Assembly (NCBI GenBank): GCA_964620535.1
Contig: CAZUHN010000134.1
Span: 1-7,000, forward strand
DNA: 7,000 bases
Origin: CAZUHN01 sp964620535
Lineage (GTDB): Bacteria; UBA8248
Direction of reading: 5' to 3'
The notes beneath the pieces were generated by a model that ran no database searches, was not told the origin of the DNA, and worked only from the letters and a program-made list of their open reading frames with translations. A program made the position numbers and the translations under genes. This document shows, piece after piece, positions 1-6,420 of this stretch (positions within the stretch are counted from its first letter, which is position 1; each line of letters opens with the position of its first letter).

Positions 1-1418
1 CTCCCGGAGCTTCAATTTTGGCAGCGCCCGCCGCCGCAGTTCCTGTCCCGATGTTGATATTCGGTTTGACGGCCGGATATTTCCCCGGAAGATCTGCGTT
101 TATCTCTAAGGCGTGCAACCGAATCTTGATTGCCGTCTCGATGGCGTTTGCAGCGCGGGCCAGGGGATTCTCGTCATCTTGGAAGATGATCATGGGGCCG
201 TCACCCGCCGTCTCGTTGATATCCTCTCTGTGTTCACTGGCGATCGCGAGAAAAGCGGAAAAATATGCCTTGATTGCGTTGTTGGCAATGACCTGCGGAA
301 ACATGCTGCATATTTTTTGTAACCTTCAAGGTCAAGGAAAACAACTGTTATGTCCTTGTCTTTTTTCTCAAGTGTATCAGCGTCGGGGTTTTCCTCGAGA
401 AGGCGTTTTACGGATTTGGAACGGACTTGATGAGCTGTCCTTTGACAGCCTCCCGCACATCCACTTTATTACGGGTTTTGCGTAAATCTTCCAGCGTTTT
501 CTCGAGTTCAATATTCTTGTTCTGAATGTCGCCGTAGGCGGTGTTGAGGGACAATGCCATTTTTCGAAAATTCTGCTCGAGACGGTCGATTTCGTCTCCC
601 CCTTCTTTTGTGGGGGGACATGCCTCGAAATCGCCCTGGCCGATCAGCACGGCGCAGGCGGCTAGGTCCTCGATGGGACGAACAATGGTCCGGCGCAAGA
701 AGAAGATGATCGAGAAGGCAACCGCAACGAGCGTTCCCAACGCGATGTGCGTCTGCCGATTTCTCAGGGTGGCGGTTCTTGAATCGAGTTTGTCGATGTC
801 GGTTGAGACGCGGATAATACTTTGTATCTTGCTCTGCTCTCCGTGGCAAAGTTGGCAGGGGGCTTCGTTTTCCAGAGGTTTCAGGAAAGTCAGGGCGCGG
901 ACGGAAGCACCATTTTTTTCTTGTATATCGTGTATCCAACGGATATTTTTTCCTGTAGGGACCACCTTCTGAGAATGAGGGTCATCTTATTAGGACTCCA
1001 TCCCGATCTTTAAGGACTCCATCTGATCTTTGGCCTCTTTTGCCATGTCTTCTATGGATTTAACAACGCTTTCTACGAGCCGTGGAATTCTAAATTTGTT
1101 GATCTTATCAAGCGTTTCCATGTCGATGAACGCTTCTGATCCATCCACCCGGTACACTTATAGGGATTTAACGCCTTCCTGGCGCTTGAACTCGTTGAGG
1201 AGGCTCCGGGCGATGTCGGGCCTTCCTCCCGGCATATTGTTCCGGATACTATTGTGGATGGAAGAGGCGAGTATAGAGGCCCTATCTTCGATTTGGCCCA
1301 CCAGGAGTCGGTGCTCGGTTTCGATGGACATTATGACTGTGGAGCCGAAGCCGACTCCCAGGAGAAGGAGGATGAGAAGCAGTATCTTTGCCTGAAGGCT
1401 CGCCCGCAATTTTTCCAT
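1..1418 (-). pseudogene. Decayed haem-binding HAMP/class III nucleotide cyclase sensor (partial)
   Basis: The reconstructed product is a membrane sensor that would make a cyclic nucleotide in response to a periplasmic signal. From the ATG at 1418 the order is: N-terminal membrane helix (residues about 10-30), periplasmic region, a CQLCH haem c-type motif (843-857, about residue 188), second helix (about 223-241), HAMP linker, coiled coil, then a cyclase domain. The cyclase has FLDLEGY (first metal Asp) and INETAGDG (second metal Asp), and runs off the left edge near a VNIG-like strand. Lesions seen: an in-frame TAA at 1158-1160, tandem TAA TAA at 987-992, a -1 frameshift at the T3 run 415-417, and another at the T6 run 313-318. 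Adding one base at each run restores VPKSVKRLL and EGYKKICSMFPQV. Upstream and downstream pieces between 1418 and 415 share one frame, so this is one broken gene and not two. The upstream Shine-Dalgarno is weak. Homopolymer assembly errors could explain the frameshifts, but not easily three stops. Confidence 0.86.
993..1034. repeat. Imperfect 21-bp tandem duplication
   Basis: Two adjacent copies of GGACTCCATC-(C/T)-GATCTTT occupy 993-1013 and 1014-1034. On the coding (minus) strand the period is exactly seven codons, giving MESLKIG followed by MES. The second unit ends directly in the tandem TAA TAA at 987-992 of the broken cyclase. The copies differ at several bases, so the duplication is not recent or is only partial. 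Confidence 0.65.
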
Positions 1419-1510
1419 TCGTTCATTCTTTCACAATTGACGGCAAAATATTGTTTGGCTCGATGGGATGCCCCTTTGCGGGATTGTGGTGGCTCCCACT
1501 CTCGAATGGG

Positions 1511-2218
1511 TCACACCTGGATGTCATCACCAGGCTCCAGGACAATGACCTTGGCCGAGAGTACGCGTTTTTTCACCTCCGCTTTGAATTCATCCGGCGT
1601 TCCCGTCAAAAGGGGGAAGGTTGAATGGTGGATGGGGACCACCCGTTTGGAACCGAGCAATTCCACGGCAATCGCCGCTTGCCGGGGGTCCATGGTGAAT
1701 CGATCGCCGATGGGCAGAAGACAAAGGTCAGGCTCGTAGAGTTCACCGATGTAACGCATGTCGCTGAATAGATTCGTGTCTCCTGCATGATAGATGCGCT
1801 TCCCGTCTTCAAACGAAAGAATGAGGCCGCACGGTTCGCCGGCGTAGGTTCCAAACTCTTTGTAGCTGGAACTGTGCATGGCATGGGTAAGGCTGATCTG
1901 AATCCCGCTAACATCCACAGACCCTCCTTTGCCCATGGGAACGGCATTGTCACCGAAGCCGCCTTCTTCGGCGAGGAGGTTTACAAGTTCGTAGGGGCCT
2001 GCTACCGCGCACGTCCCTTTTTGATAGACCGGCATAACAGAGGCGATGTGATCCCCGTGGCCGTGAGTGACACAGATGAGGTCCGCTTTCTGAGGTGTTT
2101 GCAGGTTTTCCGGGCAGCGCGGGTTTCCTTCGAGCCACGGGTCGATATAGATGGTTTTTCCTCCCCCGCTTCGAATGAGGAAACTCGAATGTCCCAGATA
2201 GGTTAGGGTGTCGATCAT
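1511..2218 (-). CDS. UPF0173-type metal-dependent hydrolase (metallo-beta-lactamase fold)
   Basis: This is a 235-aa cytoplasmic protein of the metallo-beta-lactamase superfamily, closest in pattern to the UPF0173/YtkL group, which is usually about 225-230 aa. Visible metal ligands in order are: H10 in YLGHSSF, the HxHxDH motif at 52-57 (HGHGDH), H112 in THAMHSS, H144 and D147 in YHAGDT, and H197 in PIHHST. The set is complete, so a binuclear metal hydrolase is expected. The physiological substrate of this group is not established, so none is assigned. The ATG at 2218 is supported by AGGAGA at 2225-2230 with a 6-base spacer and by the conserved early YLGHSSF segment. It is divergent from rimI and lies 92 bp upstream of the broken cyclase on the same strand. 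Those 92 bp show no clear terminator. Confidence 0.92.
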   Translation of the reverse strand: MIDTLTYLGHSSFLIRSGGGKTIYIDPWLEGNPRCPENLQTPQKADLICVTHGHGDHIASVMPVYQKGTCAVAGPYELVNLLAEEGGFGDNAVPMGKGGSVDVSGIQISLTHAMHSSSYKEFGTYAGEPCGLILSFEDGKRIYHAGDTNLFSDMRYIGELYEPDLCLLPIGDRFTMDPRQAAIAVELLGSKRVVPIHHSTFPLLTGTPDEFKAEVKKRVLSAKVIVLEPGDDIQV

Positions 2219-2284
2219 GATATGTCTCCTGAAAAGTACAAACTGTCAATTCACTTTTCTTTTCCGGCCCATAAATCAGGTTGT

Positions 2285-2290
2285 ATTATA
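2285..2290 (-). promoter_or_regulatory. Possible -10 box for the UPF0173 gene
   Basis: A perfect TATAAT on the minus strand lies 67 bp upstream of the ATG at 2218, in the 211-bp divergent spacer shared with rimI. No acceptable -35 hexamer is found 16-18 bp upstream of it (the bases there are GC-rich), so this is only a weak candidate. I found no convincing promoter for rimI in the same spacer. Confidence 0.22.
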
Positions 2291-2414
2291 GGCGTTGGGA
2301 AACCCGCCTCGGCCCAGCAATCAAGTCAGAATGGAATGTTGGGTGGGCTCTCTTTGAGCGGTTCTTATTATAAACTTCTGGAATCGGGTGTGGAAGTGCG
2401 CCCGTATCATGGGC

Positions 2415-2420
2415 GGAGGT
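2415..2420 (+). promoter_or_regulatory. Ribosome binding site fixing the rimI start
   Basis: GGAGGT lies 9 bases before the ATG at 2430. An in-frame ATG at 2388 would add 14 residues with no family match, and the ATG at 2481 has no Shine-Dalgarno, so this site favours 2430. Confidence 0.7.
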
Positions 2421-2429
2421 GTATATTGT

Positions 2430-2930
2430 ATGAAAGATCTCGATTCCCGCCGAATCAGACCCCCTTCTCGCCTCCGCCCCATGAATCTAGGGGACATTTC
2501 GGCGGTGGTGGCAATCGAAAATCAATCTTTTTCCCTTCCTTGGTCTAGGGAGAGCTTTCGCCGGGAGATTGAGAGGATTCCGAACTCCCGCCTGATTGTC
2601 GCGGAAGGTGACGGAGGGGAAGAAAAAGGGGGAAACCAATCGATTCTCGGATACGCCTGCTGGTGGGAGGTGGCGGATGAGTGTCATATCACGAACATCG
2701 CCGTCCGCCCCACAGCCCGCCGGCGGGGGGTAGGAGTTTTGTTGCTCGAAGGGATACTCGATGCGGCCAAGCGGGCCGGGTTGGTCCGGGCAACGCTGGA
2801 AGTACGCACGGGGAAAACGGCCGCGATTGCCTTCTATGAAAAAAAGGGGTTCACTGCCGCCGCCATCCGCCCCCGTTATTTCCCAGACAACGGCGAAGAC
2901 GCTTTGGTGATGTGGAAAGCGAAAATTTGA
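2430..2930 (+). CDS. rimI: Ribosomal protein S18-alanine N-acetyltransferase RimI
   Basis: This is a GNAT-fold enzyme that transfers acetyl from acetyl-CoA to the N-terminal Ala of ribosomal protein S18. The product is 166 aa, slightly longer than the usual ~150 aa because of a basic N-terminal lead (residues 1-14) and a charged insertion DGGEEKGG near 61-68. Family marks are: the N-terminal LRPMNLGDISAV, IENQSFSLPWS (29-39), the acetyl-CoA loop RRRGVGV (97-103), LEVR (123-126), FYEKKGF (135-141), and the C-terminal RPRYFPDNGEDALVM, which matches the RimI-specific YYP...EDAI.M ending. E124 and Y136 are 12 residues apart, like catalytic E103 and Y115 of Salmonella RimI. The usual Asn of the RxSNxxAI segment is Lys (K129). 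The C-terminal RYFP...GEDA ending argues for RimI over a generic GNAT. Confidence 0.9.
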   Translation: MKDLDSRRIRPPSRLRPMNLGDISAVVAIENQSFSLPWSRESFRREIERIPNSRLIVAEGDGGEEKGGNQSILGYACWWEVADECHITNIAVRPTARRRGVGVLLLEGILDAAKRAGLVRATLEVRTGKTAAIAFYEKKGFTAAAIRPRYFPDNGEDALVMWKAKI

Positions 2931-3016
2931 AGACGTGAAAGATCAACCGCTTCTCATAGATATTCAACTGTGTTATTCTCTGCGTAACGCCCGATCGTCA
3001 TTTATCTGGCCGATCT

Positions 3017-3604
3017 ATGCCCTCCCTGAATGTGCCTGATTTGGTCATTCTCCTTATTGTTGCGGTTTTTTCCCTTTGGAGTTTTTTCCGGGGCGCGATA
3101 AAGGAGTTGTTTTCTCTGCTGGCCCTTTTCGCCGGATACGTGGCTGCGGTCCGTTACGGCTGGATGATCGCAGAGAAGGTCGTTTTTTGGACGGGAGATG
3201 CGAGTTGGGTGCGGTATGGCGGATATGCGGTGGTGTTTATCGTGGTATGGCTCGGCGTGAATTTGATTGGAGCCTTGGTTTCACGCCTCGTTCGCTCCTC
3301 TGCCGTCGGCCTGTCCAACCGCATTGGAGGAGGAATATTGGGTGGGGTCAAGGGCGTGATCTTCATTTCGGCGGGGCTCCTGATTTTCCAGACTTATTTT
3401 TCTGACACCATTCTTGATGTGAGGAAGGGAGAGCGCGTCATGCCCTGGATCCGGAGGGTGAGCGTATATCTTCGGTATATGTCCCCGACTGAATTAAATG
3501 TGCGCATCAAAGATATGAAACGGTTGATCGGCCCAGAGATGGAGGGAAGAGAACAATACGATTTGCCCCGATCGCGGGAGAAGACTTCATCGCGGGAAAA
3601 TTAA
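3017..3604 (+). CDS. CvpA family inner-membrane protein
   Basis: This 195-aa protein belongs to the CvpA family, integral inner-membrane proteins first tied to colicin V production; their molecular role is not settled. Hydrophobic stretches lie at about 8-24, 32-46, 68-92 and 103-127, giving the expected four helices. Family marks are FRGAIKELFSLLALFAGY (24-41) after helix 1 and the glycine-rich NRIGGGILGGVKGV (101-114) at helix 4. The last 65 residues are polar and basic and probably cytoplasmic. The ATG at 3017 fits the family N-terminus (short polar lead, then a hydrophobic helix), but no clear Shine-Dalgarno precedes it. It follows rimI by 86 bp, a gap long enough for its own promoter, though none is convincing. 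It converges with the small gene at 3669-3938. The 64-bp AT-rich gap between them has no clear terminator hairpin with a T run. Confidence 0.88.
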   Translation: MPSLNVPDLVILLIVAVFSLWSFFRGAIKELFSLLALFAGYVAAVRYGWMIAEKVVFWTGDASWVRYGGYAVVFIVVWLGVNLIGALVSRLVRSSAVGLSNRIGGGILGGVKGVIFISAGLLIFQTYFSDTILDVRKGERVMPWIRRVSVYLRYMSPTELNVRIKDMKRLIGPEMEGREQYDLPRSREKTSSREN

Positions 3605-3668
3605 TAAATTAAAATATAAATTGAGAGGAACCTCGTGATTTTCACTTCAGAAAGCAACGCTAGGTGGC

Positions 3669-3938
3669 CTATCCTTTAGATGCCCGTTCAGGAAGAGCGA
3701 CAGGAGGAGACGCTTCAAGTTTCCCCGCGGTATCGTCCGCCGCCTTTTGATTGACCACAGTGATTTCTCTCTCGGGCCTGGGGGACGGTTCCATCAGCAG
3801 GGCCATGCGGGCGATGATGGTAGCGGCAGCGACGGCAAAACGGACAATCAGAAAGAGAAGCGTAGCCTGCGCCAGTATCGGGACGCCCAGTTTAAGGACC
3901 TGTTGGATATTCTCAAATAATTCTTCTATTAATAACAC
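3669..3938 (-). CDS. Small single-helix membrane protein, hypothetical
   Basis: I do not recognise this 89-aa protein. It starts at a GTG (3936-3938). A short amphipathic lead (LLIEELFENIQQVLKL) is followed by one hydrophobic helix at about residues 20-48, then a polar tail rich in Pro, Ala and Glu (about 50-89). The layout suggests a membrane-anchored protein with a flexible tail. Support for it being real: a sensible membrane-protein composition, a GGCGGGAA stretch upstream that may serve as a weak ribosome site, and a candidate promoter with a palindrome immediately upstream (3965-3983). Against it: a GTG start, short length, and no family match that I can name. The opposite strand also has a 76-codon open frame here, but its composition looks random. 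No function is proposed. Confidence 0.55.
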   Translation of the reverse strand: MLLIEELFENIQQVLKLGVPILAQATLLFLIVRFAVAAATIIARMALLMEPSPRPEREITVVNQKAADDTAGKLEASPPVALPERASKG

Positions 3939-3964
3939 GCTTTATTCCCGCCGATTATTGAAAC

Positions 3965-3983
3965 GGTTCGAACCAATATAGCA
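3965..3983 (-). promoter_or_regulatory. Candidate extended -10 promoter with palindromic operator
   Basis: On the minus strand TGCTATATT (3983 to 3975) fits an extended -10 box (TGn plus a 5/6 match to TATAAT). It is followed at once by GGTTCGAACC (3974 to 3965), a perfect 10-bp palindrome over the expected start point. The GTG of the small membrane gene is about 27 bp further on. No good -35 hexamer is seen, which is tolerable for an extended -10 promoter. The operator role is inferred from position and symmetry only. Confidence 0.38.
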
Positions 3984-4068
3984 GGAAGAAACCCACCTTA
4001 TTTATCTTATTTCCCTCAACCTGTTCTGCATCACGCACGACAGCGCGCTTTCCAGCGCATATATTTCC

Positions 4069-4749
4069 TCACAGCGGCCATTTCTCCATTTGCCAACTCA
4101 TTTCCCAGAACATGTACTCGTACCGCGTTCCGGTCATAAAACGGTCGTGCATGCGGTCGCGCCCGTTGGAACCCGCCGAGGAGGCGAACCGATCCAAAGT
4201 GCTCCGGAGCTGGACGGAGAGCGCATGAAATTCCTCCGAAGCGTACATGGCGATCCATTCGGCGTAGAGCGGAACATTCATTGGGGCCCCCTGCGCCGCC
4301 AGCTCTTTCCCGATGAGGGCGTAATCCCACTGGCAAGGGAGCATGGAGGCGGCCACTTCTCCGAAGGTTCCAGACCATGCCACCTCCAGCAGAAAATCTG
4401 TATAGGCTTTGCAGGTCGGAGCGGGTCTGGCGGACTCAAGTTTTTCCGGAGAGATTCCGAACTTGGCCGCAAAATCGCGGTGCAAATCCATCTCGGTATT
4501 CAGGGTGGCGTTCAGGAGATCGGAAAAACGGCCCATCTCGCTGAGGCCCGGCGCTTTCACCGCGGCAAGGGCGAGGACACGGCTGTATTCAATGAGAAAA
4601 AGGTAATCCTGGCACATGTAATAACGGAAGCGATCTTCGGGCAGGGTGCCGTCCCCGATTCCGGTCACGAAGGGATGGCCGTGGATGGTTTTCCACAGGG
4701 GCTCGGCATCGCGCCGGAGCAAATCACTGAAAGACTTTTCGGTCGCCAT
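4069..4749 (-). CDS. tenA: TenA/thiaminase II family protein
   Basis: TenA hydrolyses aminopyrimidine breakdown products of thiamine so the pyrimidine can be salvaged (thiaminase II, cytoplasmic). The 226-aa product has the usual length and all-helical pattern. Visible marks are: FRYYMCQDYLFLIEYSR (41-57) with the pocket Asp D48, AYTDFLLEVA, SMLPCQWDY (135-143) with the nucleophile-type Cys C139, and TRYEYMFWEMSW (208-219) with the acidic E211. The Cys places it in the Cys-type TenA branch. The aromatic residue three after D48 is Phe (F51), where Bacillus TenA has Tyr. The same frame is open upstream to 4917, but ATG 4749 is chosen because the family begins here and it lies 7 bp after the fmdB-like stop, which suggests translational coupling. 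No thi gene is nearby. A PqqC-like or other TenA-fold role is less likely because the Cys is present. Confidence 0.88.
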   Translation of the reverse strand: MATEKSFSDLLRRDAEPLWKTIHGHPFVTGIGDGTLPEDRFRYYMCQDYLFLIEYSRVLALAAVKAPGLSEMGRFSDLLNATLNTEMDLHRDFAAKFGISPEKLESARPAPTCKAYTDFLLEVAWSGTFGEVAASMLPCQWDYALIGKELAAQGAPMNVPLYAEWIAMYASEEFHALSVQLRSTLDRFASSAGSNGRDRMHDRFMTGTRYEYMFWEMSWQMEKWPL

Positions 4750-4756
4750 CGTGATC

Positions 4757-5089
4757 TCACAAGTTGTCCAAGATTTTTTTGGTTCGTCCCTTTTCCAAGG
4801 TTTCGCCGAAGGACTCCCCGAGATCGAGACCCATTTCCTTCGCCCGTTGTTGGGCCCAGAGCCCGACGTTCCGATCGTCTTTGTAGAACGAATCCTTCCG
4901 CGCCGTTTTTGGGTCATATTCCGCGATCCGCTGGTCCTCGGTCTTGTGCGTGGCGAATCGGGAAACCACCTTTCGGAGCTTTTGCCCGCTGCAATCGCGG
5001 CAGGTCAGCTTCCTTCGGTCGGAGGGTTTCAGCACCAAGTGCCCGGATACAAATCCGCAGGCTTGGCACTCGTACTCGTAAATCGGCAT
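4757..5089 (-). CDS. FmdB-type zinc-ribbon protein
   Basis: This 110-aa protein opens with MPIYEYECQACG, the standard start of the FmdB/regulatory zinc-ribbon family. Four zinc-ligand cysteines are C8, C11, C30 and C33 in two CxxC knuckles. The tail after about residue 45 is charged and probably helical (AQQRAKEMGLDLGESF), with no recognised domain. The family was named for a putative regulator beside a formamidase gene, but its general role is unknown, so a regulatory function is only a label. GGGATGA precedes the ATG at a workable distance. It lies 22 bp after aroA and 7 bp before tenA on the same strand, so it is almost certainly co-transcribed with both. Confidence 0.87.
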   Translation of the reverse strand: MPIYEYECQACGFVSGHLVLKPSDRRKLTCRDCSGQKLRKVVSRFATHKTEDQRIAEYDPKTARKDSFYKDDRNVGLWAQQRAKEMGLDLGESFGETLEKGRTKKILDNL

Positions 5090-5111
5090 CTTATCATCCC
5101 ATTTTTCTTTT

Positions 5112-6392
5112 TCAGTCTGTCTCCGAAGCCTCGATTTTAACGCCCAGATGCTGCATGCGCGCGCAGAAATCTGGAAATGTCACGGCAATTGCCTCGGCGG
5201 TATCGACCTCCACGCCCTGCGGGGCGGCCATACCCGCAACGGCGGCCGCCATGACGATGCGGTGATCGCCAAAGCCGCGGGCTTTTCCTCCGGTAAGGCC
5301 TCCTCCTTCCAGGATGAGTCCGTCAGGGAGTTCGCCGGCTCGCCCCCCCAAGTCTTCGATTGTCTTTTGCATCGCGGTTATCCGGTCGGTTTCCTTGATC
5401 CGGGCCTGGGGAACGTTCAGCAGGCGGGTTTGCCCCTCCGCGAACGCCCCGAGGACGGCCATGGCGGGAAGAAGGTCGGGTGTCGCATTCAGGTCGAACT
5501 CTCTTCCCCGAAGGTGTTTCCCCCTGACACGGATGCCCTCTTGTTCTTGAGATACCTCCGCGCCCATTTCGCTGACCATGCTGATGATGGCCTTATCGCC
5601 CTGGGGGTCGCTCATGTCGAGGCCTTCCAGGAGGATGTCCCCTTCTGGGAGCGCCCCCGCGGCCACCAGAAAGGCCGCCGAGCTAAAATCGGCCGGAATC
5701 CCTATCTCAAACCCATCGAGCTTTTGTCGGCCGGGCACGCAAAATCGCTCATATTCCTCGCGCTCGTACCTGAGTCCCAACCGGTCGAGCCACCAAAGGG
5801 TCATCTCGACGTAGGGTTTTTCGTTCAGATCGACGGGTTCGATGAAAGTTTCGCCATGGCCGAAGGGAGCGTTCACGAGAAGGCTCGAGGTGAATTGGCT
5901 TGTCGAACCGTCCACTTGTGTATGTCCGCCCTTCCACGGACCGGCCACGACCGCGGGAAGGCAGCCGTTGCCGTTTTCTGAATAGGCCCTTGCGCCGAGG
6001 TTCGAGAGGGCTTCGAGAAGAGGTCCCATGGGACGGCGGCGGCTCTGTTCGTCTCCATCGAATCTTGCCTCGCCCTCTTGGAGATGAGCGGCCGATCCAA
6101 GGCCGATCCTGCAGCTCGTTCCGGAGTTCCCTGCATCAATCAAACAGCGGGGAGCCTCGGGACATCCGCCGAATCCGGAAACCGTCCAGAGACGGTCTTC
6201 CATCTTCACGCCGGCGCCCAGTCCTTTGTATACCGTAACCGCAGACCGGCAGTCCTCCGAATCGAGAGGATTCAGAATTCGGCTCTCTCCGGAGGCGAGG
6301 GCGGAAAAAGCGATCGCACGAATGGTGTGCGATTTCGATGCGGGAACGCTCGTTTGGCCTGTTGCCCGGGAGGGTTTTACGCGAAGATTCAT
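5112..6392 (-). CDS. aroA: 3-phosphoshikimate 1-carboxyvinyltransferase (EPSP synthase)
   Basis: EPSP synthase joins PEP to shikimate-3-phosphate, the sixth step of the shikimate pathway to aromatic amino acids, in the cytoplasm. The 426-aa product is full length. Marks in order are: VPASKSHTIRA (16-26; K20, R25), AGNSGTSCR (87-95), RRRPMGPLLEAL with R120, DGSTSQF (161-167), TPDLLPA with D306, RIKETDRI with E334, and GDHRIVMA with R378. The ending IAVTFPDF lacks the Lys found in E. coli AroA and resembles class II enzymes such as CP4, yet the Gly of GNSGT is kept where CP4 has Ala. The ATG at 6392 fits the family N-terminus (MNLRVKPS), but no Shine-Dalgarno is visible; it may depend on coupling to the nuclease gene 28 bp upstream. 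Confidence 0.96.
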   Translation of the reverse strand: MNLRVKPSRATGQTSVPASKSHTIRAIAFSALASGESRILNPLDSEDCRSAVTVYKGLGAGVKMEDRLWTVSGFGGCPEAPRCLIDAGNSGTSCRIGLGSAAHLQEGEARFDGDEQSRRRPMGPLLEALSNLGARAYSENGNGCLPAVVAGPWKGGHTQVDGSTSQFTSSLLVNAPFGHGETFIEPVDLNEKPYVEMTLWWLDRLGLRYEREEYERFCVPGRQKLDGFEIGIPADFSSAAFLVAAGALPEGDILLEGLDMSDPQGDKAIISMVSEMGAEVSQEQEGIRVRGKHLRGREFDLNATPDLLPAMAVLGAFAEGQTRLLNVPQARIKETDRITAMQKTIEDLGGRAGELPDGLILEGGGLTGGKARGFGDHRIVMAAAVAGMAAPQGVEVDTAEAIAVTFPDFCARMQHLGVKIEASETD

Positions 6393-6420
6393 TGGGTTAA
6401 GTGAAAGGAAATGGGAGAAT

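Noticed and set aside
18..485. A 155-codon plus-strand open frame
   Set aside because: The opposite strand encodes the cyclase domain with its metal-binding motifs; the plus-strand translation looks random.
2241..2246. TTGACA on the minus strand as a -35 box for the UPF0173 gene
   Set aside because: A -10 box 17 bp on would fall on the ribosome site and start codon, where no TATAAT-like hexamer exists.
3965..3974. GGTTCGAACC resembling a tRNA T-loop
   Set aside because: The flanks do not form a T-stem, acceptor or anticodon arm in either direction, so no tRNA is present.
4045..4058. GCGCT-TTCC-AGCGC hairpin after tenA as a terminator
   Set aside because: The stem is only 5 bp and no T run follows on the minus strand, so it does not qualify as an intrinsic terminator.
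4090..5265. A 391-codon open frame on the plus strand
   Set aside because: It lies antisense to tenA, the zinc-ribbon gene and the end of aroA, all of which have clear family motifs. Its translation has no recognisable motif.
5148..5981. A 277-codon open frame on the plus strand
   Set aside because: It is entirely antisense to aroA and shows no domain or membrane pattern.
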